Assembly (NCBI RefSeq): GCF_001426525.1
Contig: NZ_LMEW01000005.1
Coordinates: 112,366-176,365 of the forward strand
Length of the DNA stretch: 64,000 nucleotides
From: Massilia sp. Root133
Lineage (GTDB): Bacteria; Pseudomonadota; Gammaproteobacteria; Burkholderiales; Burkholderiaceae_D
Direction: 5' to 3'
Part shown: piece after piece, positions 9,237-17,370 of the stretch
Numbering within the stretch: the stretch's first letter is position 1
How the letters are laid out: every line of letters begins with the position of its first letter
Position numbers and translations under genes: made by a program
The notes under the pieces: model-generated
The model's input: only the letters and a program-made list of their open reading frames with translations
Database searches by the model: none
What the model was told of the DNA's origin: nothing

Positions 9237-10783
9237 ACGGCGACTATGACGTCGTCGTGGTCGGTTTCGGCCCATCCGGCGCCGTCGCCGCGGCGCTGCT
9301 GGGCCAGGCCGGCGTGCGGACGCTCGTCGTCGACCGCACCGACGAGGTCTACCCGAAACCGCGCGCCATCGCCCTCGACCACGAGATCATGCGCGTGTTC
9401 CAGAACCTGGGCCTGGCGGATGCCGTGTCGCCGCACTGCGAGCCGTTCACGCCGTCCGAGTACTACGGCGCCGACGGGCGCCTGATCAAGCGGCTCGCCA
9501 CCGTCGAACCGCCATACCCGCTGGGCCACACGCCATCGATGGTGTTCACCCAGCCGCCCGTGGAGGCGGCGCTGCGGCGCCACGTGCAGGCGCTGCCCGC
9601 CGTCGACGTCGTACTGGGCCGGCGCTTCATCGGCGTTGAGCAGGATGCGGAGGGCGCCACCGTCCACTTCGACGCGGGTGCGGTGCGCGCCCGCTACCTG
9701 ATCGGCTGCGACGGCGCGTCGAGCGCCGTGCGCGACGCCGTCGGCATCACGCTGGAAGACCTGGAGTTCGACGAACCGTGGCTCGTCGTCGACGTGCAGG
9801 TCAACGAGAAGGGGCTGGCCAGGCTGCCGGCGACCAGCGTGCAGTATTGCGAACCGGCGCGTCCGTGCACGTACGTGATCGGGCCGGGCAACCACCGGCG
9901 CTGGGAAATCTCGCTGCTGCCGGGCGAGGATCCCGCCTACATGGCGACCGAGGAGGGTGCGTGGAGCGTGCTGCGGCGGTGGATCGGCCCGGACGACGCG
10001 GCCCTGTGGCGCCAGGCCAGCTACCGCTTCCACGCGCTCGTGGCGCGGGAGTGGCGTGTGGGCCGCGTATTCATCGCGGGCGACGCCGCGCACCAGCAGC
10101 CGCCGTTCCTGGGACAGGGCATGTGCCAGGGCGTGCGCGATGTCGTCAACCTCACGTGGAAGCTGCGCGCGGTGCTCGGTGGTGAAGCGCCGGACAGCCT
10201 GCTCGACACCTACGCGGTGGAGCGGCGCGAACACGTGCGCCGGCTTACCACGCGCATCAAGGAGATCGGCGCCGTCATCTGCGAACGCGATCCCGCGCGC
10301 GCCCAGGCCCGCGACATGGCCCTGATCGACGCGGCCGGCGGCGCGATCCGCACCGTGCCGCGGCAAGACATCATCCCGCCGCTGATGGAAGGACTGCTGG
10401 CAGCCGGCGGCCGCCCGGGCACGGGCACGCTGTTCCCCCAGCCGCGCGTGAACGGACCCGCCGGGCCGGCGCTGCTGGACGAACTGGCGGGCACCGGCTG
10501 GCGCATCGTGACGGACCTGCGCACGGCGCAGCTGCCGCCCGGCCTGCTGGCGCTTGCGGAGCGGATCGGCATGTTGATCAGCATTCCGTCCGATGCCGCC
10601 GGCTTCTCGAGCGGACCGCACCGCATGCAGGCCGACGAACTGGATGGCGTGCTCGCGCGCTGGTTCGCGCGCCACGGCTGCCATGCGGCCGTGGTCCGGC
10701 CCGATCACTACGTCTATGGCGTGGCCGACGACGGTCAGGGACTGTACGACCTCGTGGCCGGGCTGACCGACACGTTGCAATAA
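9233..10783 (+). CDS. FAD-dependent aromatic hydroxylase, MhpA/FdeE-like (516 aa)
   Basis: A group A flavoprotein monooxygenase: N-terminal dinucleotide motif (VVVVGFGPSGAVAAALLG), a DG motif (LIGCDGASSAVRDAVG, about residue 160) and the FAD-ribityl GD motif (VFIAGDAAHQQPPFLGQGM, about 280), then a thioredoxin-like C-terminal domain as in PheA/MhpA. It would use NAD(P)H and O2 to hydroxylate a phenolic ring beside an existing hydroxyl, giving the substrate of the extradiol dioxygenase at 7470. The naringenin hydroxylase FdeE of Herbaspirillum belongs to this type and has similar neighbours. 3-(3-hydroxyphenyl)propionate is the main alternative substrate. Confidence 0.88.
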   Translation: MNGDYDVVVVGFGPSGAVAAALLGQAGVRTLVVDRTDEVYPKPRAIALDHEIMRVFQNLGLADAVSPHCEPFTPSEYYGADGRLIKRLATVEPPYPLGHTPSMVFTQPPVEAALRRHVQALPAVDVVLGRRFIGVEQDAEGATVHFDAGAVRARYLIGCDGASSAVRDAVGITLEDLEFDEPWLVVDVQVNEKGLARLPATSVQYCEPARPCTYVIGPGNHRRWEISLLPGEDPAYMATEEGAWSVLRRWIGPDDAALWRQASYRFHALVAREWRVGRVFIAGDAAHQQPPFLGQGMCQGVRDVVNLTWKLRAVLGGEAPDSLLDTYAVERREHVRRLTTRIKEIGAVICERDPARAQARDMALIDAAGGAIRTVPRQDIIPPLMEGLLAAGGRPGTGTLFPQPRVNGPAGPALLDELAGTGWRIVTDLRTAQLPPGLLALAERIGMLISIPSDAAGFSSGPHRMQADELDGVLARWFARHGCHAAVVRPDHYVYGVADDGQGLYDLVAGLTDTLQ

Positions 10784-10803
10784 CACATAACAAAGGAGAC
10801 AAC

Positions 10804-12141
10804 ATGAATCACGATGCACGCCGCCGCACCATCCTGGGACTGGGCACGGCACTCGCCGGCGCCGCGCTGCTGCCGGCCGCCGCGCACGCCGCTGCCTCGC
10901 GGGGAACGTTCCCCAAAGGCTTCCTGTGGGGCGCCGCGATTGCAGGCCACCAGGCGGAGGGCGATAACGTCGCGAGCGACGCCTGGCTGCTGGAAAACAT
11001 CCAGCCGACGGAGTTCAAGGAGCCGTCGGGCGCCGCCGTCGACCACTACCGCCTGTACGACCGGGACATCGCGACCCTGGCGAGCCTCGGCCTGAACACG
11101 TTCCGCTTCTCGGTCGAGTGGGCGCGCGTGGAACCTGTGGAGGGCATGTTCTCGGTGGCGGCGCTGGAGCATTACCGCGACGTGCTGCTGTCCTGCCGCA
11201 GGCACAAGGTGAAGGCGATGGTGAGCTTCAATCACTTCGTCACGCCCGCGTGGTTCGCGGCGCGCGGCGGCTGGGAAGCGGACGATTCCGCGCAGCTGTA
11301 TGCACGCTATTGCGACAAGGTCGCGCGCCACCTGGGCGACCTGATCGACTATGCGACGACGTTCAACGAACCGAACCTGCCGCGCCTGTTGTTCGGCATT
11401 CCGGGTCCGCTGTCCGGCATGGCCGACAACCCGCGCATGAAGGAAATGCTGGCGAAGGCCGGCCAGCTGGCGGGCACGGGTAAATGGTCGTCGTGGATCT
11501 TCGGCGATTTCGCGAAGATCGAGGCCGGCCTGCTGAAGGGCCATGCGGCTGCGTACCAGGCCATCAAGGCCGTGCGCCCGCAACTGCCCGTCGGCTTCTC
11601 GATCGCGATCGCGGACGACCAGGCCGTCGACGGCGGCGAGGCCATGCGTGACCGCAAGCGCGCCATCGCGTACGAGCCGTGGTTCCGCGCGATCGCGGAG
11701 CACGGCGATTTCATCGGCGTGCAGACTTATACGCGCGAATTGATCGGGCCCGACGGCGTGCGGCCGCCGCCAAAGGATGCGACGTTCACGTCGGCGCACA
11801 TGGAGTACTACCCGCAGGCGCTGGAGGCCACGATCCGCTACACGGCGCAGCACGTGAAGGTGCCGATCTACGTGACGGAAAACGGCATGTCGACGGACGA
11901 CGACAGCCAGCGCATCGCGTACATCCGCTCGGCCGTGGGCGGCGTCGCGAACTGCCTGAAGGACGGCATTCCCGTGAAGAGCTACATCCATTGGTCGCTG
12001 CTGGACAACTTCGAGTGGATCTTCGGCTATGGCCCGCATTACGGCCTCATTGCCGTGGACCGCGCGACGATGAAGCGCACGGTGAAACCGAGCGCCCGCG
12101 TGCTCGGGCAGATCGCGCGGGCGAACGGCATCGCGGCGTGA
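10804..12141 (+). CDS. GH1 beta-glucosidase with Tat-type signal (445 aa)
   Basis: Family 1 glycoside hydrolase: acid/base Glu189 in TFNEPN and nucleophile Glu359 in YVTENG. The N-terminus (RRRTILGLG, then an alanine-rich stretch ending AHA) resembles a twin-arginine export signal. Most GH1 enzymes are cytoplasmic, so a periplasmic one fits removal of glucose from a bulky glycoside after the outer-membrane receptor and rhamnosidase. AAAGGAGAC precedes the ATG. The gene lies 20 bases after the hydroxylase, so it is in the same operon. Rhamnosidase followed by glucosidase would strip a rutinoside or neohesperidoside; the substrate is inferred. Confidence 0.9.
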   Translation: MNHDARRRTILGLGTALAGAALLPAAAHAAASRGTFPKGFLWGAAIAGHQAEGDNVASDAWLLENIQPTEFKEPSGAAVDHYRLYDRDIATLASLGLNTFRFSVEWARVEPVEGMFSVAALEHYRDVLLSCRRHKVKAMVSFNHFVTPAWFAARGGWEADDSAQLYARYCDKVARHLGDLIDYATTFNEPNLPRLLFGIPGPLSGMADNPRMKEMLAKAGQLAGTGKWSSWIFGDFAKIEAGLLKGHAAAYQAIKAVRPQLPVGFSIAIADDQAVDGGEAMRDRKRAIAYEPWFRAIAEHGDFIGVQTYTRELIGPDGVRPPPKDATFTSAHMEYYPQALEATIRYTAQHVKVPIYVTENGMSTDDDSQRIAYIRSAVGGVANCLKDGIPVKSYIHWSLLDNFEWIFGYGPHYGLIAVDRATMKRTVKPSARVLGQIARANGIAA

Positions 12142-12147
12142 AAGGGC

Positions 12148-12202
12148 GATAGCAGGTATCGCCAAAATGGGCTTTGGCCGGATGGGGTCCGGCCGCTACG
12201 CT
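12148..12202 (+). promoter_or_regulatory. Internal promoter with third GATA-N5-TATC operator
   Basis: Palindrome GATA-N5-TATC at 12148-12160, nine bases, then GGCTTTGG (12170-12177) and TACGCT (12197-12202) as -10. A 14-base core is identical, in the opposite orientation, to the receptor promoter at 4717-4730, and the GGCTTTGG block is conserved as well. It drives the amidohydrolase-esterase pair and perhaps the LysR gene. Confidence 0.6.
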
Positions 12203-12235
12203 AGGCCTATCGAATGAACTACAGGGAGACACAAC

Positions 12236-13477
12236 GTGGGCGGTATCATTTTTGAAAACGTAAGGATCTTCGACGGCAGCCAGATGCGCCCGGGGACCGG
12301 CGCGGTGCGCGTGGAGGGCAGCCGCATCGCCGAGGTGGCCGACGGCACGCGCGGCATCACGGCGCTGGCCGGCGACCGCGTGATCGACGGGCGGGGCAGC
12401 ACATTGATGCCCGGCCTCGTCGAGGCGCATGCGCATCTGTCGTGGCCCAGCTCCGTCGAGCGCTTCGTGCCCGGCATGGCGCTGCCGCCGGAAGACCTCG
12501 TGCTGACGACGGCCCGCAACGCGCGCATCCTGCTCGACCATGGCTTCACGAGCGCCTATTCGGCGGGTGCGCTGAGCAAGACGGTCGAGACGGTGCTGAA
12601 CACCTTCATCACGAGCGGCGGCATGCCGGGGCCGCGCCTCGTCGCGTCGTCGATCGAGCGCGAACCGCCGACCATCGAGGAACTCGATCCGGGCAAGGTC
12701 GCGGAGCACGGCCGCGGACCCGACGCCGTGCGCGCCTTCGTGAAGGACTGCGCCTCGATCGGCGCCAAGTCCGTCAAGTTCCTGCTGTCCGGCGAGGATG
12801 CGCTGAAACCGGGCGCATCGCAACAGCTGATGTACACGCAGGAAGAAGCCGATGCGGCCGGCGAGCAGGCGCGCGAATCGGGCGTGTGGCTCGCGTGCCA
12901 TGCGCAGGCGTCCGACGCCGTCAAGATGGGGCTGCGCGCGGGCTTTCGCGTGCTGTACCACTGCACGTACGCGGACGAGGAAGCGCTGGACATGCTGGAA
13001 GCGCGCCGCGACGACGTCTTCATCGCGCCGGCCATCGGCATCATCCAGGCGACCCTGGACGCCGCGCCGCCGCCGCACTTCGACATGAGCCACATGAAGA
13101 AAAGCGCGGCCGAGGTGCTGGAGCTGCAGAGAAAGCTCGTGCCGGAACTGCGCCGGCGCGGCCTGCGCGTGCTGCCGGGCGGCGACTACGGCTTCCCGTT
13201 CAACCCGAACGGCCGCAACGCGCGCGACCTGGAACTGTTCGTGAACCTGCTGGGGTACACGCCGGAAGAGGCGCTGTCCGCCGCGACCCTGCTGGGCGGC
13301 TTGCTGATGGGCATGGGCGACGAGCTGGGACAGGTGAAGCCCGGCTTCCTTGCCGACCTGCTGCTCGTCGACGGCGATCCGACGCAGGACGTGACGATCC
13401 TGCAGGACCGCAAGCGCCTGCGCGCCATCATGAAGGATGGGCGCTTCCACAAGGATCCGGCGCTGGCCGCACTGTAA
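12236..13477 (+). CDS. Metal-dependent amidohydrolase, imidazolonepropionase-like (413 aa, GTG start)
   Basis: Amidohydrolase-1 protein: N-terminal beta-sandwich (GGIIFENVRIFDGSQ), LMPGLVEAHAHLSWP with the HxH metal pair, KFLLSGED lysine region, ACHAQAS and LYHCTY histidines and a GGDYGFPFNPNG aspartate, then KPGFLADLLLVDGDP at the end. Such enzymes hydrolyse cyclic amides, lactones or peptidic bonds. The start is GTG at 12236 after CAGGGAGACACAAC; the protein begins at the expected point of the fold. It sits in an aromatic-degradation island behind its own copy of the shared operator, so it probably acts on a lactone, amide or ring-fission intermediate. The reaction is unknown. Confidence 0.85.
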   Translation: MGGIIFENVRIFDGSQMRPGTGAVRVEGSRIAEVADGTRGITALAGDRVIDGRGSTLMPGLVEAHAHLSWPSSVERFVPGMALPPEDLVLTTARNARILLDHGFTSAYSAGALSKTVETVLNTFITSGGMPGPRLVASSIEREPPTIEELDPGKVAEHGRGPDAVRAFVKDCASIGAKSVKFLLSGEDALKPGASQQLMYTQEEADAAGEQARESGVWLACHAQASDAVKMGLRAGFRVLYHCTYADEEALDMLEARRDDVFIAPAIGIIQATLDAAPPPHFDMSHMKKSAAEVLELQRKLVPELRRRGLRVLPGGDYGFPFNPNGRNARDLELFVNLLGYTPEEALSAATLLGGLLMGMGDELGQVKPGFLADLLLVDGDPTQDVTILQDRKRLRAIMKDGRFHKDPALAAL

Positions 13478-13486
13478 GGAGGTCGA

Positions 13487-14392
13487 ATGACGTTGAGCGA
13501 CAAGCATCTGGAGATCCTGCGCGCGGTCCGCGCGGCCGGCCCCGTGATCGATCCGCCGGCCGCGAAGGCGCTGTATGCGCCGCTGCTGGAAGGCATGCCG
13601 CGCGGCGCGGAACCCGTGCGCGACGTCGTCTACGGCGTGGCCGAGCGTCATCGGCTGGACGTATACCCGGCCGTCGGCGCGGGCGGGCCGGTGCCCGTCG
13701 TCGTGTTCCTGCACGGCGGGGGCTTCATCCGCGGCGACAAGGCCGACCGGGAAGCCGTCGGCCATTATTTTTCACGGCATGGCGTGGTGGCGGTACTGCC
13801 GAATTACCGTCTCGGGCCGCGCCACCGCTGGCCGGCCGGGGCCGAGGACGTGGCATCCGCGCTCGCGTGGACGCGGGCCAACATCGCGCAGTACGGCGGC
13901 GATCTCGATCACATCGTGCTCGCGGGAGAATCGGCCGGGGCGGCACACGTGGCGGCTGCGACGCTCATCTCCCGTTTCCATCCGCCCGAGGGTTTGAAGA
14001 TCGCGGGCGCCTTTCTCGCGTCCGGCGTGTACAACGCGGAACTGGAATACCTGGCACGCGCGCAGCTGGGCATCGCGACGCCGGACCCGCGCAACGAAGC
14101 CTACTTCGGGACGGACTTCGCGGCGTACCGCGCGATGTCGACCGTGGAGCTGGTCGATGCGGCACCGTTCCCGCTCGCGATCACGTATGCGGAACTGGAC
14201 CCGATCCAGATGCAGGCGCAGGCGGGCGAGTTGTTCGCGCGGCTCGTCACGCGCCACGGTTTCCAGCCGCGCATCGGGGTTGTCGCGAACCACAATCACC
14301 TCAGCCAGGTCTACGCGATCAACAGCGGCGACGACGCGCTGGCCGCGCCCTTGCTGGCCTTTGTGCGTGACAGCCGCATGAAAAGTCCATAA
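13487..14392 (+). CDS. Alpha/beta hydrolase, hormone-sensitive-lipase family (301 aa)
   Basis: Esterase with the oxyanion motif HGGGF (76-80) and nucleophile elbow GESAG (Ser149), an Asp near 238 (YAELDPIQ) and a His near the C-terminus (VVANHNHLSQ). No signal peptide, so cytoplasmic. It follows the amidohydrolase by 9 bases with AAGGAGGTCGA as ribosome-binding site. It probably cleaves a carboxyl ester or lactone in the same pathway; family HSL/kynurenine formamidase-like is clear, substrate is not. Confidence 0.88.
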   Translation: MTLSDKHLEILRAVRAAGPVIDPPAAKALYAPLLEGMPRGAEPVRDVVYGVAERHRLDVYPAVGAGGPVPVVVFLHGGGFIRGDKADREAVGHYFSRHGVVAVLPNYRLGPRHRWPAGAEDVASALAWTRANIAQYGGDLDHIVLAGESAGAAHVAAATLISRFHPPEGLKIAGAFLASGVYNAELEYLARAQLGIATPDPRNEAYFGTDFAAYRAMSTVELVDAAPFPLAITYAELDPIQMQAQAGELFARLVTRHGFQPRIGVVANHNHLSQVYAINSGDDALAAPLLAFVRDSRMKSP

Positions 14393-14443
14393 AGTAAAGG
14401 ATCAAACGGCCGCACGAGCCATACGATAACAAGGAGACAACCG

Positions 14444-15418
14444 ATGCGTTTCAACCGCCTGGACCTGAACCTGCTGCTGGCGCTCGACGCGCTGCTGGAG
14501 GAACAGAACATCACCCGCGCGGCGGCCCGCGTGAACGTCAGCCAATCCGCGATGAGCGGCATGCTGGCGCGCCTGCGCGAATTCTTCGAAGACGATTTAT
14601 TGGCCGCCGTCGGCCGCAACATGGAACTGACGGTGCTGGGGCGCCAGCTCGTCGGGCCGGTGCGCGACCTGATCCTGCACGTGCACGCGACGGTCGGCAT
14701 CCGCGTGTCTTTCGATCCGGCGCGCGAGACGCGCTGCATGAAGATCATGGTGTCCGATTATGCGACCGAGGTCTTCCTGAACCAGGTGGTGGCGCGCGTG
14801 CTGCGTGACGCGCCCAACATGACGCTGGAACTGGTGCCGCTCGCGGACGACGCGGCGGAAAAGCTGCGCCGCGGCGAGAACGACTTCCTCATCATCCCGC
14901 GCAACTTCCTCGACCCCGAGCATCCGCAGCGCACGCTGTTCGAAGACCATTACTGCGCCGTGATCTGGGAGGGCAATACGCAGGTGGGCGACGTCCTCGA
15001 CGCCGGCACGTACGAGCGCCTGTCCCACATCGCGCCGATGCTGGGCCGTCCGCGCTCGCCGACGATGGAAGAGATTCTGCTCCAGGCGCTGGGCGTCAAG
15101 CGCCGCATCCGCGTGATCACCAGCGATTTCTACAGCATGGCGACGGCGCTCGTCGGCACGGATCTCGTCGCGACGATGCACACGCGCCTTGCGCTCGCGT
15201 GCGCGCGGCGGCTGCCGATCCGCGTGCTGCCGCTGCCGTACGACCTGCCGCCGCTGGCGGAATGCCTGCAATGGCACCGGTTCCAGGAAAACGACCCGTG
15301 CCACATCTGGCTGCGCGGCGTCATGCTGGAAGTCGCGCGCGGCCTGCCGACCAATGCCGAGCTGCCGATGGCGCCGTTCAGCTTCAATGCCATCGAGACG
15401 GCGCGCGCGGTGGCATAA
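14444..15418 (+). CDS. LysR-type transcriptional regulator, NodD/NahR-like (324 aa)
   Basis: N-terminal winged helix (RLDLNLLLALDALLEEQNITRAAARVNVSQSAMSGMLARLRE) followed by a periplasmic-binding-fold effector domain. The MRFNRLDLNLLLALDALL opening is typical of NodD and NahR type LysR proteins, some of which sense flavonoids, and FdeR of Herbaspirillum is another flavonoid-responsive example. It is the last-but-one gene of the rightward island and the only LysR inside it, so it is the natural reader of the three GATA-N5-TATC sites. No such palindrome is seen directly before it, so it may be cotranscribed. AACAAGGAGACAACCG precedes the start. Confidence 0.88.
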   Translation: MRFNRLDLNLLLALDALLEEQNITRAAARVNVSQSAMSGMLARLREFFEDDLLAAVGRNMELTVLGRQLVGPVRDLILHVHATVGIRVSFDPARETRCMKIMVSDYATEVFLNQVVARVLRDAPNMTLELVPLADDAAEKLRRGENDFLIIPRNFLDPEHPQRTLFEDHYCAVIWEGNTQVGDVLDAGTYERLSHIAPMLGRPRSPTMEEILLQALGVKRRIRVITSDFYSMATALVGTDLVATMHTRLALACARRLPIRVLPLPYDLPPLAECLQWHRFQENDPCHIWLRGVMLEVARGLPTNAELPMAPFSFNAIETARAVA

Positions 15419-15451
15419 TCGGTGCATCCCTCAACCATCGAAAGGAAGCAT

Positions 15452-15751
15452 ATGGTCGTCGAAAGCGCTGAAATCCTCGTCAAGGCCGGCATGGAAGAAC
15501 AATTCGAAGCGGGCGTGCGCGCCGCAGCGCCGCTGTTCCAGCGGGCGCGCGGGTGTACCGGCATGCGCCTGCAGCGGGGCGTGGAGAACCCGCGCGCCTA
15601 CCGCCTGCTCGTGGACTGGAACACGGTCGAGGACCACATGGTCCACTTCCGCGAGAGCGACGATTTCCAGGAATGGCGCCGCCTCGTGGGCCACTGCTTC
15701 GACGGCGCGCCCGTCGTCACGCACTACGCGGCGGCCGTCGACGGTTTCTGA
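15452..15751 (+). CDS. Antibiotic-biosynthesis-monooxygenase (ABM) family protein (99 aa)
   Basis: A small ferredoxin-like-fold protein (VVESAEILVKAGMEEQFEAG ... GCTGMRLQRGVENPRAYRLLVDWNTVEDHMVHF ... FQEWR) of the normal length for this dimeric family. The ATG at 15452 with AAAGGAAGCAT upstream is preferred over a GTG 30 bases earlier. Members include quinone-forming monooxygenases and proteins with no catalytic role. It is 33 bases after the LysR stop, so probably the last gene of the flavonoid-type island, and it could handle a reactive hydroxyquinol or quinone. Confidence 0.8.
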   Translation: MVVESAEILVKAGMEEQFEAGVRAAAPLFQRARGCTGMRLQRGVENPRAYRLLVDWNTVEDHMVHFRESDDFQEWRRLVGHCFDGAPVVTHYAAAVDGF

Positions 15752-15757
15752 CAGCCG

Positions 15758-16573
15758 TCAGGGCAGCAGCATCGCGAGTTCCTGCGCGCCCTGGCGCAGC
15801 ACGGGCAGGAACTCTTCCACCATGCGTTCCGGCGTCACGCGCGCCGCGTGCGCACCCACGTTCAGCGCCGCCAGCACCTTGCCCGACGCGCCGCGCACCG
15901 GCACGGCGATCGAGCGCAATCCCAGTTCCAGTTCCTCGTTGTTGACGGCATAACCGTCGCGCCGCACCTGCGCGAGGATCTCGCGCAGCGTGGCCGGATC
16001 CGTCACGGTGCGCTCCGTCTTGGGCGTCAGCGTGGTGTGCGCCAGGTAGGCCTCCAGCTCGTCCGGCGGGAGGTGCGCGAGCAGCACGCGGCCCAGCGAG
16101 CTGCAATACGCCGGCAGGCGGCTGCCGGCGGACAGCGACACCGACATCACGCGCGACGTCGCCGCGCGCGCCACGTACAGCACCTGATCTTCTTCCAGCA
16201 CGGCGAGCGAGCTCGATTCGCCCAGCGCCTTGCTGACGCCGTTCAGGCATGGCTGCGCGGCGGCCGTCAGCGGCGTCGACGATAAATACGAATACCCCAA
16301 CGTCAACACCTTCGGCCGCAGGCTGAAATTGTTCAGTTCCGCGTCCACGTAGCCGAGCTGCCGCAGCGTGTGCAGGCAGCGGCGCACGGCCGCGCGCGGG
16401 ATGCCGGTCTGCTGGCTGATCTGGGCGATGGTCTGCGGCTTGCGCGAGTCGGCGAATGCGCGCAGCACGGCGAGGCCGCGCGCGAGCGACGTCATGAAGT
16501 CGGGATCGGCGAGGGCGTCGATTTCTTCCGCGATGGTGAGCGGGGCGGCTGGGGTCGAGGGTGTGGATGACAT
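15758..16573 (-). CDS. pcaR: IclR-family regulator of the beta-ketoadipate genes (271 aa)
   Basis: IclR protein with an N-terminal winged helix (about 27-88, SLARGLAVLRAFADSRKPQT then RAAVRRCLHTLRQLGY) and a C-terminal effector domain (LGYSYLSS, LPAYCSSLGRVLLAHL, SIAVPVRGASGKVLAALNVG). Sequence and length match PcaR/PobR-type regulators, which sense beta-ketoadipate or aromatic acids. It diverges from pcaI, and the shared 131-bp gap holds a 15-bp site matching the PcaR operator known from Pseudomonas. The name pcaR rests on family, context and operator together. It converges on the ABM gene, with 6 bases between stops. Confidence 0.8.
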   Translation of the reverse strand: MSSTPSTPAAPLTIAEEIDALADPDFMTSLARGLAVLRAFADSRKPQTIAQISQQTGIPRAAVRRCLHTLRQLGYVDAELNNFSLRPKVLTLGYSYLSSTPLTAAAQPCLNGVSKALGESSSLAVLEEDQVLYVARAATSRVMSVSLSAGSRLPAYCSSLGRVLLAHLPPDELEAYLAHTTLTPKTERTVTDPATLREILAQVRRDGYAVNNEELELGLRSIAVPVRGASGKVLAALNVGAHAARVTPERMVEEFLPVLRQGAQELAMLLP

Positions 16574-16614
16574 GGCGGAATTCTAATCGATGGGGACGGG
16601 TTGTCAGGAAGCGC

Positions 16615-16644
16615 TTGACGGCCGGCGTGGCCTGGGCGTACACT
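16615..16644 (+). promoter_or_regulatory. Sigma70-like promoter of pcaIJF
   Basis: TTGACG (16615-16620), an 18-base spacer and TACACT (16639-16644) form a good sigma70 promoter 60 bases before pcaI. Confidence 0.6.
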
Positions 16645-16648
16645 TTTT

Positions 16649-16682
16649 GTGCGGTAGACGAGCATGTGTTCGATAATCGCAC
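16649..16682 (+). promoter_or_regulatory. PcaR-type operator pair before pcaI
   Basis: The 15-mer GTTCGATAATCGCAC at 16668-16682 matches the PcaR site I recall from Pseudomonas putida pca promoters. A degenerate inverted copy (10 of 15 positions) lies at 16649-16663. Its position after the -10 suggests repression, or activation of an alternative, weaker promoter. Confidence 0.7.
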
Positions 16683-16704
16683 ATTAGAGACAAGGTGACA
16701 ACCC

Positions 16705-17370
16705 ATGATCGACAAAACCTGTGACTCGCTGGAGCGGGCCGTGGCCGACATCCACGACGGCGCCACCGTCATGATCGGCGGTTTCGGCAACGCCGGCATG
16801 CCGTCCGCGCTCATCGACGCGCTGATCGCCCACGGCGCCCGCGAGCTGACCATCGTGAACAACAACGCCGGCAACGGCGACACGGGCCTGGCCGCCCTCA
16901 TCAAGGAAAAGCGCGTGAAGAAGATCGTGTGCTCGTTCCCGCGCCAGTCCGATTCCTGGCATTTCGACGCGCTGTACCGCGCCGGCGGGATCGAGCTGGA
17001 GCTGACGCCGCAGGGCAACCTGGCGGAGCGCATCCGCGCCGCTGGCGCCGGCATCGGCGGCTTCTTCACGCCCACCGGCTACGGCACCCTGCTGGCCGAG
17101 GGCAAGGAGACCCGCGTCATCAATGGCCGCAACTACGTGTTCGAGACGCCCATCCACGCCGATTTCGCGCTGATCAAGGCGCTGCGCGGCGACCGCTGGG
17201 GCAATCTCGTGTACCGCAAGACGGCCCGCAACTTCGGCCCGATCATGGCCATGGCCGCGAAGACGACCATCGCGCAGGTCGCCGAGATCGTGCCGCTCGG
17301 TGAACTCGATCCCGAAGCGATCGTCACCCCCGGCATCTTCGTCCAGCGCGTCGTCAAGGAGGCAGCATGA
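16705..17370 (+). CDS. pcaI: 3-oxoadipate CoA-transferase, subunit A (221 aa)
   Basis: Class I CoA-transferase alpha subunit: GGFGNAGMPSALIDAL near residue 30, GGIELELTPQGNLAERIRAAGAGIGGFFTPTGYGT in the middle, and normal length. With the beta subunit it moves CoA from succinyl-CoA to 3-oxoadipate, the penultimate step of the beta-ketoadipate pathway. The stop overlaps the start of pcaJ (ATGA at 17367) and pcaF follows, which supports 3-oxoadipate over acetoacetate as substrate. Confidence 0.92.
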   Translation: MIDKTCDSLERAVADIHDGATVMIGGFGNAGMPSALIDALIAHGARELTIVNNNAGNGDTGLAALIKEKRVKKIVCSFPRQSDSWHFDALYRAGGIELELTPQGNLAERIRAAGAGIGGFFTPTGYGTLLAEGKETRVINGRNYVFETPIHADFALIKALRGDRWGNLVYRKTARNFGPIMAMAAKTTIAQVAEIVPLGELDPEAIVTPGIFVQRVVKEAA

